Positions 43,288 to 52,174 of a stretch of DNA of 64,000 nucleotides are shown piece after piece (position 1 is the stretch's first letter; each line of letters opens with the position of its first letter). The notes beneath the pieces were generated by a model. That model did not search any database and was not told the origin of the DNA. It saw only the letters and a program-made list of their open reading frames with translations. The position numbers were made by a program, and so were the translations under genes. The DNA comes from Pseudoduganella aquatica. Lineage in GTDB: Bacteria; Pseudomonadota; Gammaproteobacteria; Burkholderiales; Burkholderiaceae_D. The stretch is from positions 119,992 through 183,991 of the forward strand of contig NZ_WWCU01000008.1 of NCBI RefSeq assembly GCF_009857595.1, read 5' to 3'.

Positions 43288-45507
43288 TTAGAAGCTGCCC
43301 TTGAACTGCACGCCCCACTGGCGCGGCTCGTTGATGAAGCCGGTCAGGTTGTTGAAGTCGATGGCGCCGGTGATGCGCTGGGTGTCGGTGATGTTGCGGC
43401 CGAATGCTGCCACTTCATACTTGCCGCCCGCCCAGTTGTAGCCCACGCGTACGCCGCCTTCGGTCAGCGCCTTGCCGGTGAACTCTTTGGCTTCGTACAG
43501 GAAGAAGTTCACCTTGCTGCGGTAGGACCAGTCGGTCAGCACGAACAGGTTGCCTTCAGCCAGCGGCCAGTTGTAGCGCGCGCTGGCGTTGAAGATCCAC
43601 TTCGGCGCCTGCGGCAGCGCATTGCCGTCGATGACCACGCGGCCAGCGGCGTTGATCGGGTCCGTCACCGTGCATTTTCCGCACTTGTTCACCGACAGCG
43701 ACGCGTCGTTGATTTCGGTGAAGTTGTACGAACCGCTCAGCGCAACCTTGAACTGGTTGGTGATGAAACCTTCGATCTCGCCTTCCAGGCCGTGGCCCTT
43801 GGTCTTGGCTGCGTTGATCAGCTTGTTGACGTTGGAATTGCCGCCAACCACGGTCAGCTGCTGGTTCTTCACGTCGTACTGGTACACGCTCAGCGAAGCG
43901 CGCGCGCGGCGGTTCAGCAGGTCGGCCTTCACGCCGGCTTCCACCGAAGTGATGGTCTCGGCGTCGGCCACGGTGATCGGCACAGAGGTCGAAGCTGCGG
44001 CGATACTCGGGGCGCGGAAGCCGGTGGCAACGCGGCCGTACACGCTCACGTCCTTGTTCAGCGCGTAGGTGCCGCTCAGGTCCCAGTTGATCTTGTCCTT
44101 GCTGGCGTCCACCGAGGATGGGCCAACCAGCGTGGTGTTGATCGCCTCAAGGGTGTTGAAGTCCTTCTTGTCCTTGGTGTAACGCAGGCCGCCGCGCACG
44201 GTGAACTGCTCGTTTACGGCGTAATTCACGGAACCGAAAGCCGCCCAGGCGGTGTTCTTCTGCTGGCTGGTCACGCGGGTGGTGCGTACGCCATTGGTGC
44301 CGAAGTTGTCGGTGGTGCCGGTGGCGTCTTCATTGAAGTAGTACACGCCTGCCTGCCAGTTCAGCGGACCGGCGTTCTTCGACTCCACACGGAACTCTTG
44401 CGAGTATTGCTTCAGGTCGGGAATGCTGCCTGCGGTCTCCACCTGGAAGGGCACGGCCGGCGCATTGCCCGGGTTGCCGCCGTCGATGTCGCCACGGCTC
44501 AGGTACTGGTTGATGGCTTCATAGCCGGTGATCGAGTACAGCTTGACCGCGCCCAGGTCCCAGCTCAGGCGCACGTTGCCGCCGGTGGTTTTCAGGTTCT
44601 GGAAGTTCAGGCCGTTGGTGGCGATCTTGTCGGCGTCAAAGCCGTCAATCAGGTCGTTCGTGCCCGGCTTGATGATGTTGGCGCGGAACAGGCGCGAGCT
44701 GCCGGTGGTCACGCGCTGGTGCACATTGAACAGCGCGTTGAAGTCGGCGTTCGGCTTGTACAGCACTTGCACGCGCTCGGCGTGTTCGTTGTAGCCTTCC
44801 AGCGAGTCGTTTTCCTTGGTGTAGGTGTTCGACACGTAGTCGTCGCGGTGCTGGCGCAGCGCGGATACGCGCAGGGCCCACTCGTTCGACAGCGGAATGT
44901 TGAACGCGCCTTCCACGTTGGTGGTGCCGTGGCTGGCGTAGGACAGGTTGTAATAGCCCTCGGTGCCTTTCAGGCTAGGCTTGGCCGATTCGAACTTGAC
45001 CACGCCGGCCGGGGTATTGCGGCCGAACAGCGTGCCCTGCGGGCCGCGCAGCACTTCCACGTTGGCCAGGTCGAACATCGGATAACCCTTGAGGATGGGG
45101 TTCTCTTGAACGACGTCGTCATAGATCAGCGATACGGGCTGCGATGCGAAGGTGCTGAAGTCGGCATTGCCGTAGCCACGGATGTAGAAGCGCGGGAACA
45201 CGCGGCCGGTCGACGATTCCACGTTCAGGCTAGGCACTTTGCCGGCCAGTACGCGGATATCCTGGCCGCCGGACAGGATCACGTCCAGCTTTTCATCCTT
45301 CAGCGAGGAGACCGATACCGGCACGTCGCGGATGTTTTCGGTACGACGCTGCGCGGTCACGGTGACCGTTTCCAGCTGGCCGGCCTGGGCTTGCTGCGCG
45401 TCGGCCGATTGGGCCATGGCCACGCCGCCTGGCACCAGTGCGCTCAGCGCCAGTACGGCGCCGCCGGTGCGGGAAAATCGCTTCTGCATCTTGGACATCT
45501 TCATCAT
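43288..45507 (-). CDS. TonB-dependent receptor
   Basis: The start is one of two adjacent ATGs (45507 or 45504) behind AGGA; the frame to 45552 has no such site. The 739-residue product has a signal peptide (to VAMA|Q), a TonB-box-like ETVTVTAQRR, a plug domain (FYIRGYGN, VEVLRGPQGTLFGRNTPAGVV) and a 22-strand barrel ending in aromatic F (VQFKGSF). It is an outer-membrane active transporter. The pattern is of the broad iron/secondary-substrate group and the ligand is not readable. There is no TonB, ExbBD or siderophore gene nearby. Confidence 0.93.
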   Translation of the reverse strand: MMKMSKMQKRFSRTGGAVLALSALVPGGVAMAQSADAQQAQAGQLETVTVTAQRRTENIRDVPVSVSSLKDEKLDVILSGGQDIRVLAGKVPSLNVESSTGRVFPRFYIRGYGNADFSTFASQPVSLIYDDVVQENPILKGYPMFDLANVEVLRGPQGTLFGRNTPAGVVKFESAKPSLKGTEGYYNLSYASHGTTNVEGAFNIPLSNEWALRVSALRQHRDDYVSNTYTKENDSLEGYNEHAERVQVLYKPNADFNALFNVHQRVTTGSSRLFRANIIKPGTNDLIDGFDADKIATNGLNFQNLKTTGGNVRLSWDLGAVKLYSITGYEAINQYLSRGDIDGGNPGNAPAVPFQVETAGSIPDLKQYSQEFRVESKNAGPLNWQAGVYYFNEDATGTTDNFGTNGVRTTRVTSQQKNTAWAAFGSVNYAVNEQFTVRGGLRYTKDKKDFNTLEAINTTLVGPSSVDASKDKINWDLSGTYALNKDVSVYGRVATGFRAPSIAAASTSVPITVADAETITSVEAGVKADLLNRRARASLSVYQYDVKNQQLTVVGGNSNVNKLINAAKTKGHGLEGEIEGFITNQFKVALSGSYNFTEINDASLSVNKCGKCTVTDPINAAGRVVIDGNALPQAPKWIFNASARYNWPLAEGNLFVLTDWSYRSKVNFFLYEAKEFTGKALTEGGVRVGYNWAGGKYEVAAFGRNITDTQRITGAIDFNNLTGFINEPRQWGVQFKGSF

Positions 45508-45591
45508 CACATTCCTGTCTGGGTAGTGCTTGGTTGAGAAAGTTGTCTCCACCCCTCCCTCGTAGGGAGTGTTTTATGTTGCGCAAAATGC

Positions 45592-45616
45592 AAAAGGCCG
45601 CGCTAGTGGCGCGGCC
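45592..45616 (-). terminator. Intrinsic terminator downstream of DUF748 gene
   Basis: GGCCGCGC/GCGCGGCC (8-bp perfect stem, 5-base loop), followed on the minus strand by TTTTGCATTTT. It ends leftward transcription from the DUF748 gene before the TonB-dependent receptor gene. Confidence 0.8.
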
Positions 45617-45705
45617 CCAACACCTTGCATCAAAAGTGCGCGAATTATATATGCCCTATATCAACAGGAACAACATATTTTTCTCGATATGTGTTAAGCA
45701 ATTTA

Positions 45706-48700
45706 TTACTTCAGTGCAAAATCCACGCCGCAGAATGCCGGCGAGGTCTTGGCGGTGACGATGAAGATGCGTTCGGCCGACACCGCGCCGGTGGTGCTCA
45801 GCCACTCCTTGGCCGCTTGCGCGCGGCGCGCGCCCAGGGCCAGCACGTCCGCCTCGGTGACGGTGGAATTGGCCAGCATCAGCTTTTCCATTTCGTCCGG
45901 CGGCAGCGTTTTTTGCAGGCCGAGCGCGTTTTTCGGCTTGGCGAAGGTTTCGTCTTTGTACACGCGCGCCAGCAGGGCCGGGTATTCGTCCTTGCCAACC
46001 ACGACGGTGCCCTCCGGCACGGCGTTGCGGGCTTGCAGGTCACGCGTTTTCAACTGGCGCACCTTGCGTTCGATGGCGACGCGCTTGAGCGCCTCCAGGT
46101 CCGCTGCGGGGTCGGCGCGGCCGGTGATGTCGAGCTTCAGGCCGGGGCGCTCGGTCAGCGCCTTGGCCAGCGCCTGCAGCCGCGTTTCGCTGGCGGGCAG
46201 CAGGTTGGCGTGGCCGGCCTCGAAGTCCAGCTTGGACAGTTCTTCGCCGCCGCCGAACAGGGAGCCGATCAGCGCGAACGGCGCCGTCACGGTCTTGACG
46301 ATGGCGTTGCCGATGATCTTGAGGATGATGCCGCCCAGCGAAAACTCCGGGTCGTCCAGCGAACCGCCGATGGGCACGTTGATGTCGATGACGCCGTTGC
46401 GGTCGCTCAGCAGGGCTACAGCCAGGCGCACCGGCAGCTTGGTCGCTTCGGGGTTGGTGCTTTCATTGCCGAAGGTGAGCTGGTCCAGCACCAGGCGGTT
46501 CTCCGCCTTGAGCGCGCGGTTCTCCAGCTGGTATGCCACCTCGAAGGTCAGCTTGCCCTTCTCAATGCCGTAGCCGACGTATTTGTCGGCATAGGTGGAC
46601 AGGGAGGCCAGTTCCATGCCGCGCACTTCGGCTTTCAGGTCCAGCGACAGGTCGCGCTTCAGCGGATTGACGCGGCCAGCGATCAGCAGCGGCGCGCTGT
46701 TGACTTCTCCGCGCAGGGATACGCTGGCGTTGCTGTTCGGGTCCGACGACAGCCCGGCGACGGTGCCGCCTATGCCTTTCAGGTTGGCCGTGTAATTGGG
46801 CTTGATGAAGTTGTCGGTGAAGCGCACGCGCCCGCCGGACAAAGTGAGCTGGCCGATGCGGATGGGGGGCATCGGGGCGGCATCGCCCGCAGGCGCGGGC
46901 ACGGACGCACTAGGGGTGGAGGAGGCGGCGGCTTTATCGGCCTTGGCCGCTTTGGCTTGCGCAATCGCCGCCGTCGCGCGCGAGCCGGCTTCGGTCAGGC
47001 TGCGGTCCTCATTGGCGGCGTTGCGCTTGATGTCCTGCACATTGAGGCGGCCGGTGGGGTCGATAATCACGCGGGCGAAGAAGTCGCTCAAGGCCACCTT
47101 GTCCACGCTCAGGGCGAACGGCTGCAGCTTCACGTCCATGCCGTCGAACGACAGCGCTTTCCAGCTCAGGAAATCGTTGGAACTGGTCTTGTCCACCGTG
47201 GCCAGATTGTTCACGCTGGCGTTGCCCTTGAAGCCGCCCAGCAACGCGCCGTCCTTGCCGGTCTCCAGCAGCAGCTTGCCCTTGGTGCTTACTGCCGCTT
47301 GCGTGAAGCGCAAATTGACGTAGTCCGTGGCGTAAGGCTGCACCGGCAGCAGGCCGATATTTTTCAGGTCCAGCGCCAGGTCGGCATTGAAGGGAGCCAG
47401 TCCCAGCGTGCCGGAAATGCCCAGCTGGCCTGTTTTGTTCACCGCCGCTTTCAGGTCGAATTTGCTGTGGCTGGCCGGCGCGGTGGATATGTCCTGCACA
47501 GCGAGGCTAGCGGGAGACAGCGCAAAAATAACCGGGTCCGCGTGGCTGCGGTCCTCAACGCGCAGCGACCAGTCCTTGATATCGACATTGGCCACCGTCA
47601 CGAGATAAGGCGCATCCTCCGCGGCCTTTGCGGCGGGGGCCACAGCAGCGCTGGCGGCGGCGCGCTTGCCCTGCGTGTAGGCGACGTTTGCGCTGGACGA
47701 CGCCACGTCGCCTATCGCTACCGTCTTCTTGCCCGTGTCCGCCACGATGTCGCGCACGGTCAGGGCGAATTTTTCAACGCCAGCCTTGGCGGCGGATTGC
47801 GGCGTATCGTCCGCATAGCGCAGCGACGCGTTGCTGAACACCAGCTCCTTCAGCGAGACTTGCGTGCCGGTGCCCTGTGGCGCAGGCTTGGCGGCGGGCG
47901 CAGCGGCCGATGCCACGGCCGGCGCCTTGGACGATGCGGCGGCGGGCACTTCGGCGGGCGCAGCGGCTGGCTGCATCAGCCGGTCAAAGTTCAGGCGCCC
48001 CTTGGCGTCGCGCGCCACATCCACATCCAGGCCGTCGAAGGCCAGGCGCGCCAGCTCGTAGCGGCCGGCGAAAATATCCAGGCTGGCCAGCTTCGCATCC
48101 AGCGCGGCCAGCTTGAGCAAAGGCTTGCCGTCCGCCTGCGTCATCGCGAGGTTCTTCAGGCTCGCCTCGCCGCGCACCACGAGCGCGGCGGCCTTGCCCT
48201 TGGGCTGCACAAAGCTCGCCGTCAGGCGCGTGCTCAGCGACGCGCTGGGCAGCTTGAAATTCGGCGTGCCCGGCAAGTAGTCCAGATAGCGCGGCAACTC
48301 CACGCCATCCAGGTTCAAATCCACCGCGAATTCCTTCGCCTCGCTGAATGGACGCGCCTTGCCCTTCACCAGCAGCGGCGCACCGTTGATCTTCGCGCTC
48401 AGCAAAGGCTCGACAAACACCTGCACGTCTGACGGCATGGACGACACAAACGGCACGCCCAGCTTCAGCCCCTCCACCGTATGCGTGGCGCGCGCAGGCA
48501 TATCCTCGAAGGCGATGCGCCCGCCTTCAAGCTCGATATTGTGCACCGCAAAGCGCGCCGGTTCGGGCGACGGCGGCTGGCTGGCCGCCAGTTCCAGAAT
48601 GTCGTCTATGCTGTAATGGTTGGCGTCCTTGCGCACAAGGTGGACGTAAGGCTGCGTCAAACGCAGCTGTTCCACCACCGGCGCCAGGCGCCACAGCGAT

Positions 48701-48975
48701 TCGCCCGCCAGGTCCAGCGACAGCGCATCAAAACTGGCAAAGACAGCCCCGCCCTGCGGCTCCAGCAGCTTGAAGCCGCGTATCTGCATCGCCAGCGTAA
48801 AGGGATTAAATGTCACCTCGTCGATGCTGAGTTGACGGTGTAATTTCTCGGCCGTGAACTGCACTGCCTGGCTTTTAACGATTGCGGGCAAAGCCAGGAA
48901 ACCAATCCCGGCATACAGCGCCACGGCGCCGGCCACCGCAGCGGGTACGACGCGGAGTAATGTTGTTTTCTTCAT
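45706..48975 (-). CDS. DUF748 (AsmA-like) envelope protein
   Basis: The 1089-residue protein has one N-terminal membrane helix (about 8-32) and a very long periplasmic beta-rich part with the DUF748 pattern (GEVNSAPLLIAGRVNPLKRDLSLDLKAEV, PIGGSLDDPEFSLGGIILKII, then DFEAGHANLLPASETRLQAL near residue 920). Low-complexity Ala/Pro linkers lie near residues 335-370 and 665-700. AsmA-like proteins form hydrophobic grooves and are linked to lipid transport between membranes. It has its own terminator and stands alone. It is divergent from a binding-protein gene, 82 bases away. Confidence 0.9.
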   Translation of the reverse strand: MKKTTLLRVVPAAVAGAVALYAGIGFLALPAIVKSQAVQFTAEKLHRQLSIDEVTFNPFTLAMQIRGFKLLEPQGGAVFASFDALSLDLAGESLWRLAPVVEQLRLTQPYVHLVRKDANHYSIDDILELAASQPPSPEPARFAVHNIELEGGRIAFEDMPARATHTVEGLKLGVPFVSSMPSDVQVFVEPLLSAKINGAPLLVKGKARPFSEAKEFAVDLNLDGVELPRYLDYLPGTPNFKLPSASLSTRLTASFVQPKGKAAALVVRGEASLKNLAMTQADGKPLLKLAALDAKLASLDIFAGRYELARLAFDGLDVDVARDAKGRLNFDRLMQPAAAPAEVPAAASSKAPAVASAAAPAAKPAPQGTGTQVSLKELVFSNASLRYADDTPQSAAKAGVEKFALTVRDIVADTGKKTVAIGDVASSSANVAYTQGKRAAASAAVAPAAKAAEDAPYLVTVANVDIKDWSLRVEDRSHADPVIFALSPASLAVQDISTAPASHSKFDLKAAVNKTGQLGISGTLGLAPFNADLALDLKNIGLLPVQPYATDYVNLRFTQAAVSTKGKLLLETGKDGALLGGFKGNASVNNLATVDKTSSNDFLSWKALSFDGMDVKLQPFALSVDKVALSDFFARVIIDPTGRLNVQDIKRNAANEDRSLTEAGSRATAAIAQAKAAKADKAAASSTPSASVPAPAGDAAPMPPIRIGQLTLSGGRVRFTDNFIKPNYTANLKGIGGTVAGLSSDPNSNASVSLRGEVNSAPLLIAGRVNPLKRDLSLDLKAEVRGMELASLSTYADKYVGYGIEKGKLTFEVAYQLENRALKAENRLVLDQLTFGNESTNPEATKLPVRLAVALLSDRNGVIDINVPIGGSLDDPEFSLGGIILKIIGNAIVKTVTAPFALIGSLFGGGEELSKLDFEAGHANLLPASETRLQALAKALTERPGLKLDITGRADPAADLEALKRVAIERKVRQLKTRDLQARNAVPEGTVVVGKDEYPALLARVYKDETFAKPKNALGLQKTLPPDEMEKLMLANSTVTEADVLALGARRAQAAKEWLSTTGAVSAERIFIVTAKTSPAFCGVDFALK

Positions 48976-49057
48976 GGAGTCATATTAGCCAAACTGGCCA
49001 ACTATGGATAGTTTGCAATTGTGGACTGTAGCGCAATCATGCAGTATCTTGGCAGCC

Positions 49058-49996
49058 ATGCCGAACCCGATAGTCCGTGTTTTTATCCGCGCCGCGCTTG
49101 CCGCTACGCTGCTGGCTAGCGGCCACGCCGCCGCTATGGACGTCGTCATCTTCGACCAGCCAGTCAACAAGGCCGACCGGCGGCGGGAGTACGCCAACGC
49201 GCTGCTGAGCGCCGTCATGGAGCGCACCACGCCCGAATTCGGCCCCTACCAGATCAAGCACGCGGCGGTGCACATGGAGCGCCCGCGCCTGTTCGAGGCG
49301 CTCAAGGAAGGCAAGCTGGCCAACCTCACTGCCTACCCCGCCACGGCGGACTGGATGCGCGAATTGAAGCCGGTGCCCATCCCCATCGACATGGGCTTGC
49401 AGTCGTGGCGCATCTTCCTGATCGACCAGAAAAGCCAGCCCGCGCTGCGCAACGCACAAACGCTGGACGCGCTGGGGCAACTCAGAGCGGGCTCCGGCAG
49501 CGCCTGGGCCACGCTGCAATCGCTGCAGGAGGCCAAGCTGCGCGTGGTCACCGGCAGCAATTACATCGGCCTGTTCCAAATGCTGATGGCGGGCCGCTTC
49601 GACTATCTGCCGCGCGGCGTGAACGAAATCTTCGCCGAGTACGACACCCACAAGCCGGCCAACCCCACGCTGGCCGTGGAGGAAACCCTGCTGTTGCACG
49701 ACCAGATTCCCTCGCTGTTCTTCGTCTCGCCGCAGGAGGTGCGGCTGCACCGGCGCATTACGGCGGGCATGGAAGCCTTGCTGAAGGACGGTACGCTGGA
49801 GCGTCTGGTGCTGAGCTACCACCGCAACGACCTGCGGCGCGCCAAATTGTGCGGCCGTAAACGATTCGAGCTGCCCAACCGGCAGCTCGATCCCGCCCTG
49901 TTCAGGCGCAAGGAATTGTGGCTCAACCCCTTTGAGGCGCGCCACGGGTTCTGCCCGGCGCTGCTGCCGCGCCAGGCGGCAGCGCTGGCGTTCTGA
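49058..49996 (+). CDS. Periplasmic solute-binding-like protein
   Basis: The start is the ATG at 49058 (MPNPIVRVFIRAALAATLLASGHAAA|M); this fits a signal peptide better than the upstream ATG at 49004. The 312-residue product has a binding-protein-like pattern (LFEALKEGKLANLTAYPATADWMRELKPVPIPIDMG; LRVVTGSNYIGLFQMLMAGRFDYLPRGVNEIFAEYD). No transporter is near. It is the third of four orphan binding proteins in the window and is longer than the others. Confidence 0.78.
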   Translation: MPNPIVRVFIRAALAATLLASGHAAAMDVVIFDQPVNKADRRREYANALLSAVMERTTPEFGPYQIKHAAVHMERPRLFEALKEGKLANLTAYPATADWMRELKPVPIPIDMGLQSWRIFLIDQKSQPALRNAQTLDALGQLRAGSGSAWATLQSLQEAKLRVVTGSNYIGLFQMLMAGRFDYLPRGVNEIFAEYDTHKPANPTLAVEETLLLHDQIPSLFFVSPQEVRLHRRITAGMEALLKDGTLERLVLSYHRNDLRRAKLCGRKRFELPNRQLDPALFRRKELWLNPFEARHGFCPALLPRQAAALAF

Positions 49997-49999
49997 CGA

Positions 50000-50683
50000 T
50001 TACATGCCCAGCGACTTGAGCAGTTCGTCGTTGTCCTCTTCCGACGACGACGCGGCGGTGTCGGCTGCCGGGGTGGAATGGTCCATATCCATCAGCGCGT
50101 CCGGGTCCATTTCCTCGTGCGGGTCGAAGTCGTGCAGACGGATGAACTCGGTGCGGTCGATCGCCAGCTCCAGGTAGAACACATTGTTCTTCTCGGTGTA
50201 GAACGACACGCGGCGCATTTCCGGACGGTCCAGCGGGGTGTCCACGTTCAGCATCACCTGCTTGGTCAGCACCAGCATTTTCGGCTGGTTCTGGGTGATG
50301 TTGGTTTGCAGCTCGCGGCGGATCTTGCCGGTGAAGTCACCCACGATCTGGTTCATCAGCTCGCCCAGGATGTTGGACACCTCGTCCGAGGTGTGCGAAC
50401 CGGCCAGCTCGGACTTGGGCATGCCCATGTGCAGCATGTAGCGTTCGTACAACTCCATTGCCGTGTCTTTGGTGAAGTTCAGCACCACCAGGCCGGTAAA
50501 GCCGCCGTCGAACAGCACGAAGCAGCCGATATCGGGCTTCAGGCCCACTTTGGTAATCCGCTGTACCATGGCGGAGTAGTGCACCGTACTTTGCGTGGCG
50601 ATGTTCAGCACGCGCGTGACCGAATCGCACAGACTGGTCAGCAAATCTTCGGTGCCGTATACAACCTTGTCTTCCGTTACCAT
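50000..50683 (-). CDS. DUF3334 (CheX/CheC-like) protein
   Basis: Three ATGs are adjacent; the third (50683, MVTEDKVVYG) has AAGGG at proper spacing and gives 227 residues. The sequence matches DUF3334: GCFVLFDGGFTGLVVLNFTKDTAMELYERYMLHMGMP and SDEVSNILGELMNQIVGDFTGKI. The latter N-I-L-G-E-L-x-N-Q element is the CheX/CheC phosphatase-type helix. It may dephosphorylate CheY or act in chemotaxis, which would fit the two MCPs (inference). The C-terminus is acidic and Ser-rich. Confidence 0.88.
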   Translation of the reverse strand: MVTEDKVVYGTEDLLTSLCDSVTRVLNIATQSTVHYSAMVQRITKVGLKPDIGCFVLFDGGFTGLVVLNFTKDTAMELYERYMLHMGMPKSELAGSHTSDEVSNILGELMNQIVGDFTGKIRRELQTNITQNQPKMLVLTKQVMLNVDTPLDRPEMRRVSFYTEKNNVFYLELAIDRTEFIRLHDFDPHEEMDPDALMDMDHSTPAADTAASSSEEDNDELLKSLGM

Positions 50684-50807
50684 CATCATCCCTTTTATTT
50701 TCTAGCCCGCGAGCACGGCTCGCTTGCACATACCTCAAGAATACTGGCCGGTGCTGCACTCGTCCACCTCATTCGCCCATTCTGCGGCAATTGTGGTTGC
50801 AGAAACG

Positions 50808-50839
50808 AAAAAGGCCCCGCGATGACTCGCGGGGCCTTT
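50808..50839 (-). terminator. Intrinsic terminator of second tRNA-Asn
   Basis: AAAGGCCCCGC pairs with GCGGGGCCTTT (11 bp) around an 8-base loop; the minus strand continues TTTTTCGTTT. It lies 9 bases after the tRNA-Asn 3' end. Its sequence differs from the terminator of the 43123 copy. Confidence 0.88.
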
Positions 50840-50847
50840 CGGCATTC

Positions 50848-50923
50848 TGGCTCCCCGACCTGGACTCGAACCAGGGACCTGCGGATTAACAGTCCGTCGC
50901 TCTACCGACTGAGCTATCAGGGA
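50848..50923 (-). tRNA. tRNA-Asn (GTT), second copy
   Basis: This is identical over all 76 bases to the tRNA-Asn at 43123-43198, with encoded CCA and anticodon GTT. The two genes are about 7.7 kb apart in the same orientation, which makes them possible recombination or integration targets. Confidence 0.98.
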
Positions 50924-51018
50924 ATTGAGGCCCGAATTATATACGCGGGATTTCAAATTGACCAGTGCCAGCCTGAAAAAACTTTAGCGGGCAGCATTAC
51001 TTGAGCAGAACATAATAT

Positions 51019-51033
51019 TAGAACAATGTTCTA
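51019..51033. promoter_or_regulatory. Perfect 15-bp palindrome, operator-like
   Basis: TAGAACAATGTTCTA has two 7-bp arms about a central base, and lies three bases before an ATG. AGAAC-N3-GTTCT palindromes are typical TetR-family operators. No intact regulator gene follows. Confidence 0.5.
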
Positions 51034-51036
51034 GCC

Positions 51037-51105
51037 ATGAACACTTCCGCCCGCGCAGCCCGCCGCAAACCGGCCATCCTGGCGGCCGAACCATCCCGCA
51101 GCTAG
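51037..51105 (+). other. 22-codon frame, possible 5' relic of a TetR-type regulator
   Basis: The ATG directly after the palindrome opens a frame reading MNTSARAARRKPAILAAEPS, then a stop. The basic RRKP segment is like the start of TetR regulators. It is too short to judge; it may be a relic or chance. The next 100 bases hold no gene. Confidence 0.2.
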
Positions 51106-51143
51106 TAGCCATCGGCGGCGCAACCGGCCGTTCAGCCGGAACT

Positions 51144-51173
51144 TTGTGAAAGTCAGGCCGGGTAACCTATACT
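51144..51173 (+). promoter_or_regulatory. Sigma-70-like promoter of the broken SBP gene
   Basis: TTGTGA (51144-51149) and TATACT (51168-51173) are 18 bases apart, placing transcription start about 25 bases before the ATG at 51206. Confidence 0.5.
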
Positions 51174-51205
51174 GCGTCCCTATTGACTCTGCTCTGGCGG
51201 GCATC

Positions 51206-51946
51206 ATGCGATCCATATTGGCACTGGGGGGCCGTCCTGCTGGCTACCCGCGGCGCGGTCGCGGCTGGCCCGGACCTGAAGATTTATGGCATGGAGGCAA
51301 AACCGATCAGCTTCCTCAACATGGACGAGCCGGACGGCATGGCAGTGGAGCTTGCGCGCGAGCTGCAACGCTGCACCGGCGGCAAGGAGGCAATCAATAT
51401 TGTTCCCTGGGCACGCGCGAACGCCATGGCGAACAGCGAACCCAACGTATTGCTGCTGTCGGCCGTGGCAACGCCCGAACGCCGCCACCTGACGTTGATC
51501 GGCCCCATCTTTAAATCGCACATCGTTGCCTATGCCGCACGCGGCAGAGCCGATGAACTGCGCGCGCGCGATCCCAGCTTACTCAGCTTGCGCAGCGGCG
51601 GCCGGCGCGGCAGCGCCTTCGTCATGTCCGCCCGCGCCAACGGCTACAACCTGTCCGACGCCCCCCCCCCCCCGAAAGTGCCGCGCGCATGCTGATGACG
51701 GGACGTTTCGATCTCTGGTGGGCAAGCGAGACTTTGGCCGGCGATGCGCTGGAACGGGCTGGCTACCACTTCTCTGATGTGGTAAAGATGACGCAACTGC
51801 CGTCGCATGCAGTCCATTTTGCGTTTTCCGAACATACGGACGCCACCATCATCAAGACCTGGGACCGCTGCCTGCGCCAGGCCAAGTGCGACGGTGCCTT
51901 CCAGCGCATCCACCGCAAATGGCTGCCGGAGAATGCGCTTCCCCGA
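51206..51946 (+). pseudogene. Frameshifted, 3'-eroded SBP_bac_3-like binding protein
   Basis: The ATG at 51206 begins MRSILAL, then a run of six G at 51226-51231 throws it out of frame. With five G it would continue as a normal signal peptide (GAVLLATRGAVA|A). The body (IYGMEAKPISFLNMDEPDGM...) is open until a run of 13 C at 51661-51673, where the frame breaks again; 11 or 14 C would restore ESAARMLMTGRFDLWWASE and the rest. The end lacks its own stop and runs into the antisense of the DUF2783 gene. So it is a pseudogene or carries sequencing errors at the homopolymers. Confidence 0.75.
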
Positions 51947-52165
51947 TCAGCGTGGCAGCGTCCTTTCAACATTCACGCGCGCCAGGGCAAATGCGTCGCG
52001 CAGCACCGCCATATCGCCGATATGGTTCGACAGCAGCAGGATCAGCTGGGCGCTCAGCATTTTGCTCTGGCCTTCATCCAGTTCATGATGCGACTCGGTG
52101 AGCATGTCATAGAAGCCGTCGTAGTCGTCGAGGTTGGGACTGAGTATCAGTTTTGTGTCCAGCAT
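51947..52165 (-). CDS. DUF2783 small protein
   Basis: The 72-residue protein fits DUF2783: LDDYDGFYDMLTESHHELDEGQSKMLSAQLILLLSNHIGDMAVLRDAF. The start is behind GAGGGGG. It follows the TehA-like gene by 9 bases, so they share an operon. Function is unknown. It is acidic and all-helical. Confidence 0.82.
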   Translation of the reverse strand: MLDTKLILSPNLDDYDGFYDMLTESHHELDEGQSKMLSAQLILLLSNHIGDMAVLRDAFALARVNVERTLPR

Positions 52166-52174
52166 ATATCCCCC

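Noticed and set aside
43216..48432. Long plus-strand frames antisense to the TonB-dependent receptor and the DUF748 gene (773 and 935 codons)
   Set aside because: No SD, no recognisable domains, and residue use typical of antisense reading of high-GC genes.
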